From Triglochin maritima (lineage: Eukaryota > Streptophyta > Magnoliopsida > Alismatales > Juncaginaceae), in contig OY821772.1 in the NCBI GenBank assembly GCA_963682175.1, forward strand, positions 57,124,925 through 57,188,924: a DNA stretch of 64,000 nt, given 5' to 3'. A program made the translations under genes and the position numbers. Positions 22,551 to 32,342 of this stretch are shown here, one piece after another. Below the pieces are notes generated by a model. That model saw only the letters and a program-made list of their open reading frames with translations, was not told the DNA's origin and searched no databases. Position 1 is the first letter of the stretch. The number at the start of each line of letters is the position of its first letter.

Positions 22551-25307
22551 CTATATAGGTTCTTTACATCGCTTTCGGTTATGCCCTATACCGCCGCATC
22601 TCCCACACCTTACCTTTCTTCCAGAGTGTCCGTCCATCTCGTTTCGGATTCGCGTTGATTTAGGCCGACCGGGAGGTCTTTTGGTTTGGGGAGGCTTCAT
22701 TGTGATGTTGCCTCGATCTGGCCAGTACCTCACATCAGGAATTGGGACAAATATCGGTTTGTATGCCTCCCTGTACATTTGAACCTCATAATACGGGGAC
22801 ACCAGATGTAAAGTGTTGACATTTGCATGTCTGCCACTGCAAACTACTAGTACATGTGAACATGGGACGTGCATTGCAATTATGTATCCACAAGTGCAAG
22901 TAATAACTCCTTCTTCAAATTTGACGAGGTATTTTTTGTGGTCATTGACTTCAACCTGATACATCAGCTGGTGGTACCGAGTTACTGTATGTGTTCTGGC
23001 CAGATTACTGTTTGCCATCACCACGGTGTGGACTGTCGGTACATATGTTTCATTCCACGACTCGGCGACGTCCCTTCTTTTAACAAAGAATTTGTTCAAG
23101 CGGAGAAACGTCATCAAAATCATGGTTGTAATTGGCATACCGCGTGCCCCTCGTAAGACATTGTTGAAGCTTTCTGACATGTTTGTTGTCATACATCCGA
23201 AACGCCGACCCCCGTCGTGACAACAAGTCCATCTTTCCAAAGGACCTTGATGTTGAATCCACTCATATATTGGTTTATGTTCCTCTGCAATAGCCTTCAT
23301 TAACTCTTCAAATTTCATAAATGAATGAGTTTTACCCGCTTCGTAAAACTTGATTTGTCCCAATCTTTCCTTACAATTTCGATGTTTAGCAAGATTTGCT
23401 TTCATGTGTCGAAGACAGAATCGATGTACATGGCCCTCCGAAGGTGGAAATGCGGCTCGCACACAAGCATTTATTCCCGAAAATCTGTCGGTGATAATAC
23501 ACAAATCGGGTCGCCTTGTAACTCTACTTGCCAGCAAATGAAGGAACCACGTCCACGACTCTGTATTCTCGCTCTCTACAACAGCCAATGCCAAAGGAAA
23601 AATTCCGTTGTTTGCATCCGTGCCCACAGAAATTAGCAATAAACCTCTATATTTGCTATAGAGGTGCGTTCCATCCACACTGACAACGAGTCTACAATAA
23701 TGAAACCCACTAATTGAAGGTCCGAACGCCCAAAACACACGCTTAAACATCTCCTCGTCTGAATTTACCTGGACAGACTCTATTTCGACAACAGATCCTT
23801 CATTGTTCTGACAGAGAACTGTGACGAACCTTCGCAAATCTTTAAAACTGTCTTCTTCGGCACCATATATTCGGTTCAACGCTTTTTTCCTAGCATGCCA
23901 TGCTTTAGCGTAACCAATTTCAAGTGAGTATTTGGTCTTCACCCTTTCCATTATTTCAGCAGGAGTAATTGTGAACTTAGTTCTAACAGATGGCATTATC
24001 AAGTCACATACAAAATTAGCACTGCATTGTTTGTTGTCGTTTAGCAAGATCGGATTGGAACAAGTGTGCTCGGCGTCGTATGTTTTAACTTGAAAATATC
24101 TGCAGCCTTTTGGAACAGACGCATGTAGACGCCATTTGCAGTTATCTTCATCACGACGAATACAATGAACAGTATACCGTTTCGTTGAAGAAACCACAAC
24201 TGAATACTGAACAAACTTTTTAATGTGCCACGATTGCAGAGCATGAACCAAATCATCTTTCGTTGGGAAAATTCGTTTATCCCAGAAAGAACGATCATCT
24301 TCCGTATGCCAATCACGTCGTTCCAAATTGTTCGCAGCATCGAAGAATGAGTGTTCAATTACCGAATTCTCTATCCAGTTGTCGTCCTCGAAGATATCGG
24401 GAAGTTCATTAAGAGTTGGAACCATGTCGTTGTTAGCAACTGCATCATCAACAATGTCGTCGTCTTCACGGTTTATGGATTGTCCCATCGCATATATGAC
24501 ATCCTGCGTCTCCGGAACGACTTCATTAGCAGAAACACCTTCAGGTTCATCTTCTACAGCGAATGGTGTGATGTAATCCCCTAATTCCTCAGTGTCATCG
24601 TCTTGAACGTTATGCATCTCTTCCAGGCCTTCTGGTCGACTAAAATTAATTGGGTCAACAGCTGACAAACCAAGCCCAAGGTAGGGATATGTGGTAGATG
24701 GTCCAGCTCTTCCAGCAAACTCATCATGACTGTAATGTGTGGGTTCAATTTGCGACAAACCAGGATAAGGATTTGCACTGCTAGAAGGAATGTCACACGC
24801 ATTTTCTGGCCATTCGGTGCCTGTTTGGAAGTTATGCGATTGGAAAAATGGCATTTGCTGATATGCTGGAACTTCAGTTGTAGGATTTAGACTTATATTC
24901 AAATCTATTCCACAGTCCCAACCGGTCGACCTTACTGTACCATACTCCGGCGAATGAGTGTTCGTTGTCAGCGTAGGGTCGGGCACTTTAGGTTCAGCTT
25001 CCACATACACTCCAACCACAGACATCCGTTTAAACAAACGCATCAATCCATAAACCGACCTATCATTGGTTAATGGAACGTATGTCCAATCATTGTTTAA
25101 TGGCAATTTGGCTGTCAACTTGACATCAAACATACTGTGTGGATAACAACATTCAGATCTTATAACATCCATTAAATCCTCATATTTGATGTTCAACGGA
25201 ACAACTACCAATTTGCGGTCAGATCCTGTGTATTCTGCCACATCTCCGTTACATTCTAATTTCCCGTTATACATGACCAACAAAGATCCTTCATCATCTT
25301 TATCCAT
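22551..25307 (-). CDS. MURA-like Mutator transposase (MULE), open frame of 918 residues
   Basis: One uninterrupted frame. The N-terminal third is acidic and poorly conserved. A MuDR-type DNA-binding Cys/His region spans about residues 340-425 (VHCIRRDEDNCKWRL, EHTC). The MULE transposase domain follows at about 530-720: first Asp in VVSVDGTHLY, second in IITDRF, the C2H motif FCLRHM and a later Glu in TTNMSESFN. A SWIM zinc finger lies near 806 (CTCGYIIAMHVPCSH) and a terminal CCHC knuckle near 900 (CGRCGGIGHNRKRC). All expected domains are present without stops, so the protein may be active. A splice-acceptor-like TATTTAG precedes the ATG by two bases, which suggests a 5' leader intron. Which Glu is catalytic is inferred from family position. 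Confidence 0.93.
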   Translation of the reverse strand: MDKDDEGSLLVMYNGKLECNGDVAEYTGSDRKLVVVPLNIKYEDLMDVIRSECCYPHSMFDVKLTAKLPLNNDWTYVPLTNDRSVYGLMRLFKRMSVVGVYVEAEPKVPDPTLTTNTHSPEYGTVRSTGWDCGIDLNISLNPTTEVPAYQQMPFFQSHNFQTGTEWPENACDIPSSSANPYPGLSQIEPTHYSHDEFAGRAGPSTTYPYLGLGLSAVDPINFSRPEGLEEMHNVQDDDTEELGDYITPFAVEDEPEGVSANEVVPETQDVIYAMGQSINREDDDIVDDAVANNDMVPTLNELPDIFEDDNWIENSVIEHSFFDAANNLERRDWHTEDDRSFWDKRIFPTKDDLVHALQSWHIKKFVQYSVVVSSTKRYTVHCIRRDEDNCKWRLHASVPKGCRYFQVKTYDAEHTCSNPILLNDNKQCSANFVCDLIMPSVRTKFTITPAEIMERVKTKYSLEIGYAKAWHARKKALNRIYGAEEDSFKDLRRFVTVLCQNNEGSVVEIESVQVNSDEEMFKRVFWAFGPSISGFHYCRLVVSVDGTHLYSKYRGLLLISVGTDANNGIFPLALAVVESENTESWTWFLHLLASRVTRRPDLCIITDRFSGINACVRAAFPPSEGHVHRFCLRHMKANLAKHRNCKERLGQIKFYEAGKTHSFMKFEELMKAIAEEHKPIYEWIQHQGPLERWTCCHDGGRRFGCMTTNMSESFNNVLRGARGMPITTMILMTFLRLNKFFVKRRDVAESWNETYVPTVHTVVMANSNLARTHTVTRYHQLMYQVEVNDHKKYLVKFEEGVITCTCGYIIAMHVPCSHVLVVCSGRHANVNTLHLVSPYYEVQMYREAYKPIFVPIPDVRYWPDRGNITMKPPQTKRPPGRPKSTRIRNEMDGHSGRKVRCGRCGGIGHNRKRCKEPI

Positions 25308-25330
25308 ACCTAAATATTTGAAAATGTGTT

Positions 25331-25860
25331 CAAGTGAGATGATCGAATTTCTTACTAAATACTAAAAATTTTGAAAATATTTAAATGTTTAGAAGTTACC
25401 TCAATCAAGTGTAGTAGCAAACGATTGTAAACGTCGAGCAATCTCTCCAATAAACAACGTTACGATCAATAAACAACGTTACGATACCGTAAACCTATAA
25501 TCAACAAAACTAAATTCAATAATCAACTATCAAACAAGAAATAAAACGTTTTGCCTAAAAAACCAAAATCGAATTCGAGTTTCCACCAAAACGGGTTCCT
25601 AAACCAACAAAAACACTACAATCATACATAAAACACCAATGTATATCATCCTAATACATCAAAAAGGCAAGAAAACGGTGGAAAACGAAAAAAAAAACGA
25701 AACCCTAACCTGAAAATCGCGAGAACCCGTCGTGAGGGAGAGGGGGGGCGTCTGCCTGCTTTTATAGACCTCCAGAACTCGGCGTTGGTAACGCCGAGTT
25801 ATCTTTTTTTAAGTGAACTCGGCGTTACCAACGCCGAACTATTACTTTAGAACTCGGCAT
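25331..25860 (-). repeat. Promoter/leader duplicate, copy A (transposase side)
   Basis: It matches the PMD leader, 28271-28440 joined to about 34041-34396 once the copia element is set aside. The match covers the conserved leader-intron block, a long ACAAGAAATAAAACGTTTTGCC stretch, the TATA region and the first hairpin cassettes. About 190 bp of the PMD copy (33854-34040) has no counterpart here. This suggests a segmental duplication inside the MULE that gave both genes the same promoter. Confidence 0.85.
25759..25766 (-). promoter_or_regulatory. Probable TATA box of the MULE transposase gene
   Basis: The minus strand reads TATAAAAGCAG about 450 bp upstream of the transposase ATG and just inside the central hairpin block. 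The same TATAAAAGCAG in matching context occurs at 34314-34321 upstream of the PMD gene. Confidence 0.6.
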
Positions 25861-26160
25861 CTAGGACACCGAGTTCTATTTAAGTAACTGTTCTCCTGGC
25901 GTGTCAATCGTCTCATGCACGATATGAGCCCCAGGAGAATAGTGATTCAAATAGAACTCGGCACTCTCAGTGCCGAGTTCTATTTGATTCACTATTCTCC
26001 TGGCAACTCAAGTCGAGTGGAATATCAAGTGATTCAATAAAAAACCCAAACTTACATAGAACTCGGCATGGAAGATGCCGATTTCTATTGGTGTGAACTC
26101 GGCAGGGGTGATGCCGTGTTCACAACAAGAGAACTCGGCATCCTCAGTGCCGAGTTCTCT
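25773..26160. repeat. MULE central hairpin cassettes
   Basis: About seven AACTCGGC hairpins of the same type as at the element ends. They include GTTGGTAAC-loop forms nearest the transposase promoter, which are also the forms found nearest the PMD promoter. They lie between the PMD stop (26389) and the transposase promoter. The central block therefore resembles an internal element end. Confidence 0.88.
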
Positions 26161-26388
26161 TGTAGAGTTCATTGATTTAAGAATTCGAGTTTTTTTTTCA
26201 TTTCCTGTTTCACAATCAACGAAAACAATTCAACCACGACACAATCAACGAAAACACAATTCGACCACGACACACAAACAAGTACGATAAAACACAATAC
26301 AACTACGAGTGGAATATGAAGTTCAACATTTTAACATACATCCAAAAGTACCATATAAAAACAACCAAATAAGTTCACAACTAAATAT

Positions 26389-28252
26389 CTATCCTAAGTG
26401 ACCTCTCAATCTCTTCTTCCTTTTAGGACGTGCTTGAGCACGTCCTCTCCCCCTGCCGCGTCCCCCTCCTCGTGCTGCATTCTCAGTATCCTGAGTCAGA
26501 CCGCCAGCGTCTTCTTGAGACTGTGAATCTTCTTCTTCAACCACGCGATCCTGACTCAAATGTAATGTGGGTTCTTCAGCACCAAAACACATCAACCAAG
26601 CCTTCATTTTTTCCTTTAATTTTCCAACCATCGAAGAGCCTGTCTTGTGATCTTTGATCACCTCGTGAATTTTATGGAGTTCTTCGTGAAACTCATAAAC
26701 TCCGTGCACCTACAGATAATTAAAAGTTAATGAAACACTAAACATAATTTTAAAACGTGATCATTGTTTCAATAAATATTTAAATCTTACCATCTCTCGC
26801 TCTCTACCCGCTCGAGGTCTGTATAAGGTATTAGTCGGAGCCAAACAGTGATGAACTATCCAACGTACGGTGATGCTCCAGTACCATTCCATATACAGTC
26901 GTGTGCTCTCTTCAGGAGTGGCACCTAGGAGTGGTCGCTCAAACTGTAGATAATCTCTTCTGTGCGACCAATGCTGAATGAACTGGTGATTTTCCGCCAA
27001 CCAATTAACATCTGACCTCCCCTGAGCCGATTTCACTACATGTCTCTCCATCGGCTCTGGAATGTGCTGCTGTAGACCGAACTGTCTCATCACTCGGTCT
27101 GGACAATGCATAACCACCTCACCAAAATTTATAAGCCAAGTACGGCTCGTCCAGATCTCTGAACCTTCCGTACATAGTGGTGGTAACTGACTAAGATCCA
27201 AATTTGCATAAGGGTCCCAGATCACTTGATCGAATTCCTGCACGTCCAGCTCATTCCGATAAAAATCAAGTGTCGTCGTCTTCGCACTACCCTTGAATGT
27301 TCTTGGTCGTCTCCAACGGGACCCTAATGGTGCTCTCTCGTCCTCCGGGTATAGTAATGGTCTTCTCTTCAAAGGTCTCCCAATATGTAGATGTTCTCAG
27401 CACCACAACTGCAGGAACGTAAGCAAACCACACAAATGTTTCGTCGGAATCAGTGAGGCATCATCTAACATGTGATACAAGTGGGCCAGAGCCGCACTAC
27501 CCCAACTGTACTCCGATGCGACTGCCAAATCTCCGAGCAAATACAGGTACTTCAAGTGAACCATCGTACCACTCTTATCTGCCAAAATACTACATCCCAG
27601 CTGGAAGAGAATGAAGGCTCTGGTGTGTCGTGTAACTGTCTCCTCGTCAGCATCAAAAGGCAAGTGTTGAAACTGAGCTTGCAACCAACCCAGAGTTACA
27701 GAACCCTTACGACCCAAGTCATCGGGGACCTGACCCAATAAATCCATGCAGACCTCTGACCAAACGTACTCCTGAGACTCACACACCGGCAAACCATCTA
27801 CCCGCAAGTCGGTAATCATCGAGATGTCACGCAAGGTGCACGTGATCTCACCATGTCGCAGGTGAAATGAATGAGTCTCCGGTCTCCAACGCTCGACCAT
27901 CGCCCCCAGTAAGGTATGATCCAACTGAACTCGGCCCAACCGAGTGACTGTGTCAAACCCTGTCATATCTAGCAGAAACAACATTCTCTCATCAGTGATC
28001 TGCCATTCGTTGAGCTTCGATCCATGCTCAACGCATTTTACACCATCAACATCCTTCTGCATAAATTTAGAGAAATGTCAGAATATTGAAATTCACGTGC
28101 AAATATTTAACTTGAAAACGTAAAATACTTACAAAATCTTTGAACAAGTCAGACTTGTGGTTGGCCTGCAAAACCAACACCGATCTGTCTACCGGACCAT
28201 GTGAAGTGTAGCTACCTCCAACTGAACCAGTACTAGAACCACCAAACTCCAT
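26389..28252 (-). pseudogene. Plant mobile domain (PMD, MAIN/MAIL-like) gene carried by the MULE, with a premature stop
   Basis: Three exons on the minus strand: 28252-28133, 28056-26791 and 26709-26389, about 568 codons with GT-AG junctions. Exon 2 encodes the PMD: LLDMTGFD, LVERW-like MVERWRPETHSF, ITCTLRDISMITDLRVDG and WFxWF-type WYWSITVRWIVHH. Exon 3 is a charged helix ending in an RG-rich, KRKKR basic tail that could be a nuclear signal. PMD proteins of the MAIN/MAIL1 type act with the phosphatase PP7L in silencing of repeats, and PMD genes are known inside plant transposons (family knowledge). An in-frame TGA at 27397-27399 falls inside the PMD at a position that is usually Trp, so only the N-terminal part can be made unless it is read through. 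A splice-acceptor-like TGTACAG lies directly before the ATG. Confidence 0.85.
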
Positions 28253-28270
28253 CTGTACATAACACGTTAA

Positions 28271-28440
28271 CAAGTGAGATGATCAAATTTCTTACTAAAT
28301 ACTTAAAAAGTTGAGAATACTCTAATGTTTTAGAAATTACCTCAATCGAGTGTAGTAGCAAACGGCTGTAAACGTCGAACAATCTCTCCAATAAAACCAA
28401 CTACAATAAACAACATTACGAATCATGTCAGAATTTTTTT
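28271..28440 (-). repeat. Promoter/leader duplicate, copy B, gene-proximal part
   Basis: Begins CAAGTGAGATGATC like copy A at 25331. The rest of this copy lies beyond the copia insertion, at about 34041-34396. Confidence 0.8.
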
Positions 28441-28506
28441 AAAATTTTTGACAGAACCTCTCCTATATTTCTTAAATTGGTAAATTTAAACCTGCACGGT
28501 AGAACA

Positions 28507-30016
28507 TGTTGGCTTTTTGGCCTTAATCTAGGTTTTGATGATTTAATTAACCTAATCTTAATTATGATGATGTAGAGTAGCACACATATTGCATTGCATA
28601 TATATTGCATGTGCTAACCTCTACAGGTGATCAAGACTCATGGAAGGAAGGAAATCAAGTCAAGATTTGTAATAAAGCTAAATGAAGACTTGTAATCTTG
28701 ATTTTATTTTGAGTCTTAGGAACATGTGTAAATTGAGCATACAAGAGTTAAAAACCAATCACATACACACTAGGTTCCTTAGAGAAGTCACACACAAAAT
28801 TTCACCTTATTTGGACTTCATTAGATCACCCAAACCTTAGTCGGAAATCACTTATAAACTTAAACCCAGATTTTCTGTGTGAACCGGTCGACCGAACCAG
28901 TTCTCAGTTCGACCGGTTTATAACAGACTCTCCACAGTGATTTTACCGAACTCTACCGGTCGACCGGTTCTACCTTTTCGGTCGACCGATCCCGGATTTT
29001 AATATGACCGTTTTTCTTGTCGTATTCCTATAACGGTCGTATTCGTATAAAACAAAACTTAACCCCAAAATACATTCGGTAACCGGTCGAACGAAGACCT
29101 TGTTTCGGTCGACCGGTTGAACATATTTTCAGAAACCAAATTCCCTGCTATCGGTCGACACATTTCTCGTTCGACCGATTGTCCTTTGTCTCAACCGAAT
29201 CCCCTTCTCGGTCGACCGCCCCATACTTTGGTTCGACCGATTCACTTAAGTAGAGTTAAGTTCTAGCTCGTTTGTCCGACCGAATATTCTTTTGTTCGAC
29301 CGTTCTCTTTGAAATCAAGTTAACGGTCGACCGGTTTACTAGTTTCGGTCGACCGGTTCTGGACAGATTTGCAGCCCGATTTTCTGCTTTGTGTATCTTG
29401 CACAAAACCCAATCAAATCTATCCCCAACGGCTAGAATACCTTAGGAGCTTATAAATAGAGGATCAAGACTTGTTGTTAACACAACTCTCCAACTCCAAT
29501 TGTCCCAATACATTAGAGAGAAACCTCAATCCTCAAAGCTCCCAATTCTACACTCTTTAAGCCTAAACTTCACACATTTGATCATATACTCATCCTACTC
29601 AAAGTGTGCTCAATTAGAGAGTGAATCCCACTCAGTTACAAGTGTTGTCAAAAGAAGCAAGGACTTCGGTGAAAGCCCGAAGTGTCCCTCTCGGATTGTG
29701 AGAGGAAGAATTCAAGCAAGCGAGGGTTGTTCGCGTTGCTTGTGGTGTAAAGGCGTTCTCTCCCGGCCCGGAACGGGGAGTGGTTAGTGAAGACGTAGGC
29801 GGAGCTCGTGGAGTCGAGCGGAGCTTACAAGAGAGGACTAGGACCCGGGTGGGGTGCCGAACTTCTATAAAAACCGACGCGTCTTTTGTGGTTTGCATTG
29901 TCTTTCTTTCTCTACTTGTTTGTTTATTCCGCTGCGCATTTGTTTGCTTAATCAAGTAGAAAATTAGGGATTAGATTAAAAGTGATTAGTGGACCCATAA
30001 CCCACACGATCCAACA
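28507..30016 (+). repeat. 5' LTR of the copia element
   Basis: 1510 bp, TGTTGG...CCAACA. From 28885 to 29354 it holds seven exact CGGTCGACCG palindromes and about seven half or mutated copies (TTCGACCG, CGGTCGAAC). TATAAATAGAGG at 29452-29463 is a good TATA box followed by the likely R region. A short open frame at 29500-29787 is duplicated in the other LTR and is not a gene. Confidence 0.93.
29452..29459 (+). promoter_or_regulatory. TATA box in the copia 5' LTR
   Basis: TATAAATAGAGG, a strong plant TATA consensus, about 565 bp before the LTR end. The same sequence occurs in the 3' LTR at about 33288. Confidence 0.65.
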
Positions 30017-30018
30017 TT

Positions 30019-30030
30019 TGGTATCAGAGC
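30019..30030 (+). other. Primer-binding site (tRNA-iMet type) of the copia element
   Basis: TGGTATCAGAGC begins two bases after the 5' LTR end. Confidence 0.92.
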
Positions 30031-30069
30031 CTTGTTAGCTAAATTTCATTACTTTACCGTAATTTTAGC

Positions 30070-31710
30070 ATGGCTTCAACATCTAATCACTTAGAGGGTT
30101 TATGCACCACAAGGCCTCCTTTGCTTAATGGGTCAAATTATGATTATTGGAAAAATAGAATGAAAATCTTTTTAATATCAAATGACCTTAAGTATTGGAA
30201 GTTTATTCAAAATCCATACATACCCCCAAATGAAGATGATTTAGATTCTCTATCTAGGGCTCAAATGAAAGAAATTGAAATGAATTCAAAAATTATGAAT
30301 ATTCTTTATTGTGGCCTTAATGAGGGAGAATACAATAGAATTAGGGGATGTGAAAGTGCAAATGAAATATGGCATAGGTTACAAATGCATCATGAGGGTG
30401 ATAGCAAAACCAAAGAAACTAGAATAAGTCTCCTTATGCATAAATATGAAATATTTTCTATGCAAATCGGTGAGAACATAAGCGACATGAACACTCGCTT
30501 CACCGATATCACTAACTCTCTTTTGATTCTTGGAAGAAGGATAAATGAAGGAGAGATGACTCGAAAATTCCTCCGGTCATTGAGCAACGATTGGGAAGAC
30601 AAGGTCGTGGCAATCGAAGAATCGCACGATCTTTCAAAATTGAAGATGGAGGAACTCATTGGAAATCTCATGGCCTATGAGCTCCAATTGAGTCATCGAA
30701 GAGAGAAGGAAGCATCAAAGAAAAACTCCGTGGTGGCATTACATGCAAATTTTGATGAGCCAAGGAGGGTGGAAGAAGAGGACATTGAGGTCCTTGCCCA
30801 AGACTTCTTCAAATACCTCAAGAGGGATAAAGGAGAAAAGAATGAAAGAAGAGGTAGAAGAAGTGAGAAAAGAGAAAAAGAAAAAGAGAGGGAGGAGAGT
30901 GAAAATGAGAGAAGAGAAGGGGAGAAGAAAAAGGAGAGAAGGGAGAGGAGAAAAGAAAAGGAGAAGAGCAAGAGAAGAGAAAGGAAGGAGGAAGCACACA
31001 AGGCTACATGGGATGATTCTTCATCACCATCATCATCGTCTTCTTCCTTGCAAAGTAGAAGAGAAGTGGCTCACTCATGCTTCATGGCTATTGAAGATCA
31101 AAGTGAGGTAGATTCTAACTCTTGTTCTAGTAATTCATGCTCAACTAAGTCTTATTATAGTGATAGCTCAAACTCTAGTGTAAATAATGAAAATTATACA
31201 CATGATGAGCTTCAAAATGCATTTCATGATTTAGTTAAACAATATGAGATCATTTGTGAAAAGAACAAAAATGCTAGAAAAACTATAAATGATCTCAAAT
31301 GCCAAATTGAATTAATCATGAATGAAAAGAATGAGGTGATTGCTAGACTTGAATCAAATGAATCATCACTTGCTAGTCTAAGTAAAACACCCATTGTTGA
31401 TGAACATGTAGATCTTAAAGTTTCAAATATGCAATTAAGAAAAGATCTAGAAATGTTCACTAAAGGAACAAAAATGCTTGATATGCTTTTAGGTAGTCAA
31501 AGACAATCCTTAGCTAAACATGGTTTAGGATACAATGTTCAATTAAAAAACCATGTATCTCATACTACATTAAATGGCAAGCATTTATTTGTTAAGTCTA
31601 CTTCCTCAAGTGTGTGGGCTCCCAAAACCAAAATGGTGTGGATTCCCAAAGCTAACACTCAAGGACCCAAAGTTGTTTGGGTACCTAAATCTACTCTTGT
31701 AGGAGCTTGA
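30070..31710 (+). CDS. Gag polyprotein of the copia element (546 residues)
   Basis: A single open frame starting at ATG 30070, 40 bp after the primer-binding site. The N-terminus (NGSNYDYWKNRMKIFL) and residues about 60-180 form the copia Gag (DUF4219/UBN2) fold, including the EIWHRLQ and LMHKYEIFSM blocks. Residues about 255-320 are an extreme Lys/Arg/Glu-rich stretch. A serine-rich patch and a coiled-coil region follow (about 385-470), and the end repeats W(V/I)PK motifs. In autonomous Sireviruses this W(V/I)PK part continues into Pol, but here a stop ends it. I see no CCHC zinc knuckle, which Gag normally carries; the basic stretch might replace it (inference). The frame is undamaged, so purifying selection or recent origin is likely. 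Confidence 0.92.
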   Translation: MASTSNHLEGLCTTRPPLLNGSNYDYWKNRMKIFLISNDLKYWKFIQNPYIPPNEDDLDSLSRAQMKEIEMNSKIMNILYCGLNEGEYNRIRGCESANEIWHRLQMHHEGDSKTKETRISLLMHKYEIFSMQIGENISDMNTRFTDITNSLLILGRRINEGEMTRKFLRSLSNDWEDKVVAIEESHDLSKLKMEELIGNLMAYELQLSHRREKEASKKNSVVALHANFDEPRRVEEEDIEVLAQDFFKYLKRDKGEKNERRGRRSEKREKEKEREESENERREGEKKKERRERRKEKEKSKRRERKEEAHKATWDDSSSPSSSSSSLQSRREVAHSCFMAIEDQSEVDSNSCSSNSCSTKSYYSDSSNSSVNNENYTHDELQNAFHDLVKQYEIICEKNKNARKTINDLKCQIELIMNEKNEVIARLESNESSLASLSKTPIVDEHVDLKVSNMQLRKDLEMFTKGTKMLDMLLGSQRQSLAKHGLGYNVQLKNHVSHTTLNGKHLFVKSTSSSVWAPKTKMVWIPKANTQGPKVVWVPKSTLVGA

Positions 31711-32045
31711 GGAGGAGATTGGTGGTGACCGGGTGAGCTCAAGAGTCAAATTCAAATCCGGTTGCATCACCAAATGAGATTGGAGCTAAATTCGAATTCA
31801 ACATTGGTATAAATTCCTATCTATACAATTCATGTTAAATTAGCTCTAATCTAGCTTCACATGCTTAATTGACATATCATATAGTTCAATTCATTGAAAA
31901 TCATTATCCCTATTCATTGCAAATCATTTATCACATCCATTGATTCTAAATATCAAATTTTAAATGGATGTTAGAATAAGGCTTAAGTTGAAACTTAAAT
32001 GAACTTAACTTGAATCATACTCATTGTTTCCATTTAGCCTTATTG

Positions 32046-32342
32046 ATAGGGGGAGCTTAAATGTTATATCTTTTATTAGAGTAATGAAGTGCAAAATTTA
32101 GGGGGAGCAACTTCATTACAAGACATCCAAATTCTAAGCTTAAAGTCTTAAATAATTATTATTTTTGATGGATGTCAAAGGGGGAGAGATAATTAAGGGG
32201 GTAACTTGGAATTTGGCATAAAATTGAACAAAAACTATGCACATCCATAGGGGGAGCATTGATATGCATAGTTTACATATACAAATTCCATGAATTTAGA
32301 TAGAATTAAGATATAGGTTGCCATCATCAAAAAGGGGGAGAT
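32046..32342 (+). other. Multiple polypurine tracts before the 3' LTR
   Basis: GGGGGAG occurs at about 32049, 32101, 32179, 32251 and 32334, plus GGGGGT at about 32199. The last (AAAAAGGGGGAGAT, 32329-32342) abuts the 3' LTR and is the functional plus-strand primer site. The repeated tract is a Sirevirus-type feature. Confidence 0.8.

Noticed and set aside
29500..29787. 95-codon frame, repeated at 33336-33623
   Set aside because: Duplicated exactly because it lies in the copia LTR. It covers the R/U5 region and has no coding signature.
30693..31001. Minus-strand Ser/Leu/Phe-rich frames opposite Gag
   Set aside because: Antisense of the Lys/Arg/Glu-rich block of Gag; low complexity only.
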